In this document: piece by piece, positions 59,408 to 64,000 of the stretch
Layout of the letters: every line of letters starts with the position of its first letter
Position numbering within the stretch: the stretch's first letter is position 1
From: Actinacidiphila paucisporea
Lineage (GTDB): Bacteria > Actinomycetota > Actinomycetes > Streptomycetales > Streptomycetaceae
Direction: 5' to 3'
Length of the DNA stretch: 64,000 nucleotides
NCBI RefSeq assembly: GCF_900142575.1
Contig: NZ_FRBI01000004.1
Span: 281,909-345,908 of the forward strand
Notes under the pieces: generated by a model
What the model saw: the letters and a program-made list of their open reading frames with translations, nothing else
Database searches by the model: none
Told to the model about the DNA's origin: nothing
Program-made: the position numbers and the translations under genes

Positions 59408-59472
59408 GCCGCCAGGCCGACCGCGGGCCGGCTCGCACACGAATTCGCCAAATACCGTCTGGCCAGCGGACT

Positions 59473-59495
59473 TTGTCAGTGCCTGGCAGTAAAAT
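59473..59495 (+). promoter_or_regulatory. AT-rich promoter-like patch before 87-aa gene
   Basis: TAAAAT (59490-59495) is a good -10-like hexamer, with TTGTCA (59473-59478) only 11 bp upstream, too close to be its -35. The ATG with AGGAGG follows at 59541, so a leader of about 40 nt is likely. Confidence 0.35.
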
Positions 59496-59540
59496 GGACA
59501 GTGTTCGTCAGGGTCGGCCCGACGTCGCAGGAGGATGCCG

Positions 59541-59804
59541 ATGGCTGTTGCCGTACTGTCCGCCCCGAAGTCCCCACTCCCCAGGAAGCCACTGCCCGCC
59601 GGCCGCCCGCGCGGCTGGTATGTCGCGCACAACCGCCGCCTGAAGACCATGCGCCTGGTGATAGCCCTGCTCGACGCCGGAATCTACGAGCCGGGTCAGG
59701 CCGGCAACCGCCGGATCCGCGACACCGCGGAGCGGATCGGCGTCCACGAGCCGTCCGACACCACCTGCCGCATGGTCCGCGCCCTGCTGGTCTACGGGCG
59801 CTGA
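59541..59804 (+). CDS. Small conserved-type protein of unknown function
   Basis: 87 residues, basic: PLPAGRPRGWYVAHNRRLKT, then MRLVIALLDAGIYEPGQAG and a helical end (IRDTAERIGVHEPSDTTCRM). No membrane helix or signal. AGGAGG (59529-59534) fixes ATG 59541 rather than the adjacent ATG 59535. The family is not one I recognise, and the helical C terminus could be DNA-binding but shows no clear HTH. A strong terminator follows. Confidence 0.6.
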   Translation: MAVAVLSAPKSPLPRKPLPAGRPRGWYVAHNRRLKTMRLVIALLDAGIYEPGQAGNRRIRDTAERIGVHEPSDTTCRMVRALLVYGR

Positions 59805-59814
59805 CCGGCCACGC

Positions 59815-59858
59815 CCGCCGGCCCCCTCCGCGCGACCTCGCGCGGAGGGGGCCGGCGG
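59815..59858. terminator. 20-bp-stem hairpin terminator between convergent genes
   Basis: A perfect 20-bp stem (59815-59834 with 59839-59858) and loop ACCT sit between the small gene and dhaM, ending directly against the dhaM stop codon. Confidence 0.85.
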
Positions 59859-60263
59859 TCAGGTCTTGCGGTAGGTGTACGCCTCCGCCGCCGCCGCGGC
59901 GACCGCGTCCAGGTCGGCGCCGGTCGAGGCGGTGACCACCGCGGCGACGGCCCCCTCAAGGAACGGCGCGTCCACCAGCCGCGCACCCGAGGGCAGTTCG
60001 TCGTCGGCGAGCAGCGCCTTGACGGTCAGGACGGCACTGCCCAGGTCGGCGAGCACCGCCACGCCCGCCCCGCGGTCCACCGAGCGGGCCGCGGCGGCGA
60101 TCAGGTCGGAGCTGGTGCCGAGCCCGCCGTCCGGACCACCCCCCGCCGGGGCGACCGGCACGTCGCCGCCGCCCCCGGTCAGGCCCACGGCGAGGTCCGC
60201 GACGGCGCTGGCCACCTGGGCACTGTGCGAGACCAGCACCACACCCACCAGCGGGGCGCTCAT
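59859..60263 (-). CDS. dhaM: Dihydroxyacetone kinase phosphotransfer subunit DhaM
   Basis: 134-residue EIIA-mannose-type domain (GVVLVSHSAQVASAVADLA) with phospho-acceptor H13, then GTSSDLIAAAA and VAVLADLGSAVLTVKALL, VDAPFLEGAVAAVVTAS. It passes a phosphoryl group from the PTS (HPr) to ADP bound on DhaL. The protein is the single-domain form, without fused HPr or EI parts. Its start overlaps the dhaL stop by 4 bp (ATGA), so it is the last gene of dhaKLM. Confidence 0.93.
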   Translation of the reverse strand: MSAPLVGVVLVSHSAQVASAVADLAVGLTGGGGDVPVAPAGGGPDGGLGTSSDLIAAAARSVDRGAGVAVLADLGSAVLTVKALLADDELPSGARLVDAPFLEGAVAAVVTASTGADLDAVAAAAAEAYTYRKT

Positions 60264-60922
60264 ACGTCCCCCCGCGCGGTCTCGGCCAGCGCGGTGATCA
60301 GCAGCGCCGACGAGGTGGCCCCCGGGTCCTGGTGGCCGACACTGCGCTCACCCAGGTAGCTGGCCCGGCCCTTGCGGGCCCGCAGCGGGGTGGTCGCCTT
60401 CGCGCCCTCGTCGGCCGCGGCGGACGCCGCGGCGAGGGCGTCCGCCGCCCCGCCGCCCGCGTCCAGGGCGCCGGTCAGCGCGTCCAGTGCCGGCAGCAGC
60501 GCGTCCAGCATGGTCTTGTCCTCCGGCCCGGCGCCGCCCAGCGCCGCCACACCGTCGACGCCGGCGCGCAGCGCGTCCCGCAGCCGGGCCGCCGAGACCG
60601 CCTGCTCCTCGCCGAGCTCCTTGCCCGCCCGCCGCAGCAGCGTGCCGTACAGGGGCCCCGACGCGCCGCCGACCGTACTGATCAGCGTGCGTCCGACCAG
60701 CACCAGCACGCCGCCGGGAGTCTCCGGCGGGTCCTGCTCGACCGCCGTGCGCGCGGCCAGGAAGCCGCGCCGCATGTTCGTACCGTGGTCGGCGTCGCCG
60801 ATGGGGGAGTCCAGCTCGGTCAGCCGGGCCGACTCGCGGTCCATCGCGGCAGCGGCCGCGTCGAGCCAGCGGCGCACAAAGGCCGCGTCGACCGGAGCCT
60901 CGGGATCGGGGGTTGCGTTCAT
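60260..60922 (-). CDS. dhaL: Dihydroxyacetone kinase ADP-binding subunit DhaL
   Basis: 220-residue all-helical DhaL. The nucleotide/Mg motif is LDSPIGDADHGTNMRRGF with the conserved aspartates, then GRTLISTVGGASGPLYGT and the late QDPGATSSALLI. It holds ADP that is phosphorylated by DhaM and used to phosphorylate dihydroxyacetone on DhaK. It overlaps dhaM by 4 bp and lies 103 bp after dhaK, a gap filled by an 18-bp tandem repeat. Confidence 0.95.
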   Translation of the reverse strand: MNATPDPEAPVDAAFVRRWLDAAAAAMDRESARLTELDSPIGDADHGTNMRRGFLAARTAVEQDPPETPGGVLVLVGRTLISTVGGASGPLYGTLLRRAGKELGEEQAVSAARLRDALRAGVDGVAALGGAGPEDKTMLDALLPALDALTGALDAGGGAADALAAASAAADEGAKATTPLRARKGRASYLGERSVGHQDPGATSSALLITALAETARGDV

Positions 60923-60942
60923 CGCGGTCGCGCGGTCCTTTC

Positions 60943-60992
60943 GCCGGTGGTACGGGATACGCCGGTGGTACGGATTACGTGCCGGTGGTCCG
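60943..60992. repeat. 18-bp tandem repeat in dhaK-dhaL gap
   Basis: Units 60943-60960 and 60961-60978 (GCCGGTGGTACGGGATAC type) differ at one position, and a partial third copy follows from 60981. They lie between dhaK and dhaL. Confidence 0.8.
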
Positions 60993-61025
60993 CCGGCCCG
61001 GTGGGCGGCCGGCGGGGGACCGGGA

Positions 61026-62018
61026 TCAGCAGCCCCAGCGCAGGCCGGGGGTCGAGACCGGTGCGTCCCACAGCCGCAGCAGCTCCTCGTCGACCTGGCA
61101 GATCGTCACCGACGCTCCCGCCATGTCCAGCGAGGTCACATAGTTGCCGACCAGGGTGCGGGCCACCGGGACACGCCGCTCGGCGAGCGCGCGCTGCACC
61201 TCGGCGTTGAAGCCGTACAGCTCCAGCAGCGGGGTCGCGCCCATCCCGTTGACCAGCACGAGGACCGGGCCGTCCGGGTTGAGGTCGGAGACGACCGCCT
61301 CGACGGTGACGTCGGCGATCTCGCCCGAGGTCATCATGGCCCGCCGCTCCCGGCCGGGCTCGCCGTGGATGCCGACGCCCAACTCCAGTTCGCCCTCCGG
61401 CAGGTCGAAGGTCGGTCCGCCCTTGGCCGGGGTGCTGCACGCGCTGAGCGCCACGCCGAAGGTGCGGGACGCCGCGTTGACCTGCCGGGCCAGTGCCGCC
61501 ACCCGGTCGAGCGGGGCACCCTCCTCGGCGGCGGCGCCGGCGATCTTCTCGATGAAGAGCGTCGCGCCCGTGCCCCGCCGGCCCGCAGTGTAGAGGCTGT
61601 CGGTGACGGCCACGTCGTCGTCCACCAGGACGCTGACGACCTGCACGCCCTCGTCCTCGGCCAGCTCGGCAGCCATCTGGAAGTTCAGCACGTCACCGGT
61701 GTAGTTCTTCACGATGAACAGGACCCCGGCGCCGCTGTCCACCGCGGCCGCCGCCCGTACCATCTGGTCCGGCACCGGCGAGGTGAAGACCTCACCGGGA
61801 CAGGCCGCGTCCAGCATGCCCTTGCCGACGAATCCGCCGTGCAGGGGCTCATGCCCCGACCCGCCGCCGGAGACCAGTCCGACCTTGCCCTCGTAGGGGG
61901 CGCCGCGCCGCACGATCACCCGGCGCTCGACGTCGACGGTCAGCTCGGGATGCGCGGCGGCGAATCCGCGCAGCGCATCGGCGACCACGTTCTCGGCGAC
62001 GTTGATCAGCATCTTCAT
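61026..62018 (-). CDS. dhaK: Dihydroxyacetone kinase substrate subunit DhaK
   Basis: 330-residue DhaK. It covalently holds dihydroxyacetone through H218 (GVGIHGEPGRE), the same residue number as in Escherichia coli DhaK. Also visible are GGGSGHEPLHGGFVG, VKNYTGDVLNFQMAAELA and LVNGMGATPLLELYGF. The product is dihydroxyacetone phosphate, made in the cytoplasm. It is the first gene of dhaKLM. CGGAG precedes ATG 62018, and TAGGCT on the minus strand (62058-62053) is a likely -10. Divergent from the MpaB-type gene. Confidence 0.96.
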   Translation of the reverse strand: MKMLINVAENVVADALRGFAAAHPELTVDVERRVIVRRGAPYEGKVGLVSGGGSGHEPLHGGFVGKGMLDAACPGEVFTSPVPDQMVRAAAAVDSGAGVLFIVKNYTGDVLNFQMAAELAEDEGVQVVSVLVDDDVAVTDSLYTAGRRGTGATLFIEKIAGAAAEEGAPLDRVAALARQVNAASRTFGVALSACSTPAKGGPTFDLPEGELELGVGIHGEPGRERRAMMTSGEIADVTVEAVVSDLNPDGPVLVLVNGMGATPLLELYGFNAEVQRALAERRVPVARTLVGNYVTSLDMAGASVTICQVDEELLRLWDAPVSTPGLRWGC

Positions 62019-62163
62019 CGGCTACTCCGTCCGCACGACCATGGTGGTCTCCAGCCTACGTTTCCGGCGCCCGGCGGGCACCACGTGGCGGCCGGGCGCA
62101 GTAGCGCGGACCCGTCCCGCGCGTGCGCCGGCGCCGTTACCGTGGGCGGTGAAGGAGGCCGCG

Positions 62164-63030
62164 ATGGGCGAAACCGACCCGGGGCTGTTCGGGCCCGACT
62201 CGGTGACCTGGCAGCTGCACGCGGACCCGGTCATGTCGGTGGCGGGCATCAGGGCGCTGTATCTGCAGGCGCTGCACCCGCGCGCGGTGCGCGGGGTCGC
62301 GCAGAATTCCGACGTCCGGCAGGACGCCTGGGGACGCCTGCTGCGGACCGCCTCGTTCGTCGGCGGGATCACCTACGGCACCACCCCCGCTGCCGAGAGG
62401 GCCGGCGCCCGCATCCGGGGCATCCACCGCAGGCTGGACGCCACCGACCCCGACACCGGGGAGCGCTACGGCGTCGACGAACCCGGCCTGCTGCTATGGG
62501 TGCACTGCGCCGAGATCGACTCCTACCTCCAGGTCGCCCGCAGATCCGGCCACCCGCTGACCGACGCGCAGGCCGACGCCTACGTGGACGAGCAGCGCGA
62601 GGCGGCCCGGCTGGTCGGCCTCGACCCCGCCGGCGTCCCCGCCGACACCGCGGGGCTGGCCCGCTACTTCGAGGCCGTACGGCCGCAGCTGGCCGCCACC
62701 CCGGAGTCCGCCGAGGTCGCGAGCTTCCTCAAGGCGCCGCCGGTGCCCTGGCCCCTGCTGCCGGCCCGCCTCGCGGTGTGGCGGGCGGTGGCAGGCACCG
62801 CCAGGGCCGCACTGGAACCGTGGGCGCACGAGCTGTACGGATGGCCCGCGCCCTCGCAGGCCGCGGCCGACCGGCGGCTGCGGGCGGCGGGACGGCTGCT
62901 GCGCGCCGTGCCCGCCCGGTTGCGCCGGCAGCTGCCGCCCGGGCACATCCTCGGAGCCGTCGGCCGGCTCGGCCCCGGCAGCCGCCCCTCGGCGCGGCGG
63001 CTGCGCGAGGAGGCCGCAGGCGCGCCCTGA
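62164..63030 (+). CDS. MpaB/latex-clearing-type oxygenase family protein (DUF2236)
   Basis: 288 residues with the DUF2236 core: VAGIRALYLQALHPRAVRGVAQ, GRLLRTASFVGGITYG, LLLWVHCAEIDSYLQVARRS (family His) and FEAVRPQLAATPESAEVASFL. Related proteins include MpaB and latex-clearing protein, heme enzymes that cleave C-C bonds oxidatively; substrate here unknown. ATG 62164 follows GAAGGAGG and is chosen over the upstream start at 62002, which runs through the dhaK promoter area. Confidence 0.85.
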   Translation: MGETDPGLFGPDSVTWQLHADPVMSVAGIRALYLQALHPRAVRGVAQNSDVRQDAWGRLLRTASFVGGITYGTTPAAERAGARIRGIHRRLDATDPDTGERYGVDEPGLLLWVHCAEIDSYLQVARRSGHPLTDAQADAYVDEQREAARLVGLDPAGVPADTAGLARYFEAVRPQLAATPESAEVASFLKAPPVPWPLLPARLAVWRAVAGTARAALEPWAHELYGWPAPSQAAADRRLRAAGRLLRAVPARLRRQLPPGHILGAVGRLGPGSRPSARRLREEAAGAP

Positions 63031-63121
63031 GGCGTTATGCCCTGATGCGAGGTGCCGTGCGCCGCCTCGCGCGGCCATACTGGGAGCGGGGAAGCACCGA
63101 GGACCACGGGGGCGGCGCGCG

Positions 63122-64000
63122 ATGGCGGCGGGACATCACGGGAACCACCACGGGCAGGGCGGGGCGGAGGAGCACAGCACCCTCATCCAGGGCCGCTACC
63201 GGCTGCACGAGCTGATCGGGCGCGGCGGCATGGGCGAGGTGTGGCGCGCCCTGGACGAGTCGCTGGGCCGCAGGGTCGCGGTGAAGTGCCTCAAGCCCGC
63301 CGGACAGGCCAGGGACGCCGGATTCACCCGCATCCTGCAGGAGCGCTTCCGGCGCGAGGCCAGGGTCGCCGCCGCGCTCCAGCACCGCGGCATCACCGTC
63401 GTCCACGACTTCGGCGAGCACGACGGCGTGCTCTACCTGGTGATGGAGCTGCTCGACGGCCGCAATCTGCTCCAGGTCCTGGACGACGCCCGCCGGCACC
63501 CGCTGCCCGTCCCCGACATCATCGACATCGCCGAGCAGGTCGCCTCCGCCCTCGCCTACACCCACACGCAGGGCGTCGTGCACAGGGACCTGAAACCGGC
63601 CAACATCATCAGGCTCAGCGACGGCGGGGTGAAGATCTGCGACTTCGGCATCGCCAGGCTCGGCCACGACATCGGCTTCACCTCCCGGCTGACCGGCACC
63701 GGCGTGGCCATGGGCACCCCGCACTACATGTCGCCCGAGCAGATCGGCGCCTCCGGCGAGGTCGACCACCGCAGCGACCTGTACTCGCTGGGCTGCGTGC
63801 TCTACGAACTGGCCACCGGGGCGCCGCCGTTCGACCTCGGCGACACGTGGGCGATCCTGGTCGGCCACCGCGACAACGTGCCGGAGCCGCCGCGCACCCG
63901 CCGCCCCGAACTGCCGGTCGACCTGGAGCGGCTCATCCTCGACCTGCTCGCCAAGTCCCCCGACGACCGCCCGCAGGACGCCGCCGACGTCGGCGGCCGG
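63122..64000 (+). CDS. Ser/Thr protein kinase (Hanks-type), cut by window end
   Basis: First 293 residues of a eukaryotic-like kinase; the reading frame is open to the last base. Residues about 27-290 are the kinase domain: glycine loop LIGRGGMGEVW, K55 in VAVKCLKP, HRDLKPANI with catalytic D156, DFGIARLG, activation segment ending GTPHYMSPEQIG, and DLYSLGCVLYELATG. The N terminus is His/Gly-rich (AAGHHGNHHGQGG). The C-terminal sensor or membrane part lies outside the window. It is probably monocistronic. Confidence 0.95.
   Translation, partial: MAAGHHGNHHGQGGAEEHSTLIQGRYRLHELIGRGGMGEVWRALDESLGRRVAVKCLKPAGQARDAGFTRILQERFRREARVAAALQHRGITVVHDFGEHDGVLYLVMELLDGRNLLQVLDDARRHPLPVPDIIDIAEQVASALAYTHTQGVVHRDLKPANIIRLSDGGVKICDFGIARLGHDIGFTSRLTGTGVAMGTPHYMSPEQIGASGEVDHRSDLYSLGCVLYELATGAPPFDLGDTWAILVGHRDNVPEPPRTRRPELPVDLERLILDLLAKSPDDRPQDAADVGGR

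Noticed and set aside
1..64000. CRISPR arrays, tRNA/rRNA genes, insertion sequences, prophage
   Set aside because: No regularly spaced repeats with unique spacers, no cloverleaf or rRNA-like segments and no transposase or integrase motifs were found on reading both strands.

Overview
The window is high-GC actinobacterial DNA, most likely a chromosomal segment from a member of the Streptomycetaceae (Streptomyces or a close relative). The signs are very strong G/C bias at third codon positions, many GTG starts, single-gene regulators (LacI, TetR, MarR, HxlR, Lrp, MocR, ROK, DeoR), families typical of Streptomyces (DUF6421, DUF5134, Rv1733c-like, SCO4225-like, a Gly/Tyr/Pro-rich DUF6643-like protein), and many apparently leaderless promoters. 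I saw no rRNA, tRNA, CRISPR array, insertion sequence, integrase or phage gene. It reads as ordinary chromosome with many one- to three-gene units.

Layout. 1-9.2 kb: a LacI repressor, a GlxA-type regulator followed by a DJ-1/PfpI protein, an Lrp regulator, a lactonase, a degenerate CbiX-like protein, a BadF-type sugar kinase with a scramblase-like protein, uracil-DNA glycosylase and a TetR regulator. 9.3-18.2 kb: a HAD hydrolase, an M56 membrane peptidase with a DUF5134 protein, an acetyltransferase, a glycerophosphodiesterase, the tightly coupled operon DUF6421 / short-chain dehydrogenase / threonine aldolase, a transglutaminase-like protein and an acyltransferase. 18.4-24.4 kb: a thioredoxin-like protein, etfBA, a citrate-lyase-like aldolase, and a divergent LacI / ROK sugar kinase pair. 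24.4-33.3 kb: a 545-bp gene-poor gap with a 9-bp minisatellite, an HxlR regulator with a TmrB-Nudix fusion, an M20 dipeptidase, a geranylgeranyl-reductase-type flavoprotein, a divergent Ddn-like / TetR pair and a two-component system. 33.4-45.9 kb: two transporter/regulator divergent pairs (MFS-MarR and MFS-ROK), a SHOCT protein, an anti-sigma-type ATPase, a MocR/hydrolase divergent pair, a molybdopterin oxidoreductase with its cytochrome b partner, and two membrane proteins. 46-59.5 kb: a DeoR regulator with a 43-bp duplication at its 3' end, a beta-helix/AAA+ fusion, an Rv1733c-like protein, a MOSC protein, a double TerD-like protein, an HpnB-like glycosyltransferase, a racemase-like enzyme, an O-antigen-ligase-like protein, a Nudix hydrolase and a drug-type exporter. 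59.5-64 kb: a small unknown protein, the dhaKLM dihydroxyacetone kinase operon, an MpaB-type oxygenase and the start of a Ser/Thr protein kinase cut by the window end.

Functional themes. Central and carbon metabolism is represented by etfBA, dhaKLM, the two ROK/BadF-type kinases and the citrate-lyase-like protein. Envelope and export functions include two 14-TM exporters, the HpnB-like and O-antigen-ligase-like proteins, the acyltransferase and the scramblase-like protein. Redox functions include the Tat-exported molybdoenzyme with a heme b anchor, the F420-type Ddn-like protein and the thioredoxin-like protein. Most regulators sit divergent from the gene they probably control, and palindromes are visible in several of the shared promoters.

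Most notable observations: (i) DUF6421 carries an HDxxH-x24-ExxxD pattern resembling a gluzincin metalloprotease site; (ii) about fourteen start codons have a TAnnnT hexamer 6-8 nt upstream, implying pervasive leaderless translation, including a 17-bp start-to-start divergent promoter; (iii) a six-codon leaderless mini-ORF is stop/start-coupled to a histidine kinase; (iv) a near-perfect 43-bp direct repeat with a 90-bp period overlaps the DeoR stop codon; (v) a beta-helix/CbbX-type AAA+ fusion and a TmrB-Nudix fusion; (vi) a CbiX-like protein that has lost the metal-binding histidines. All functional statements are made by reading the sequence; no searches were run.
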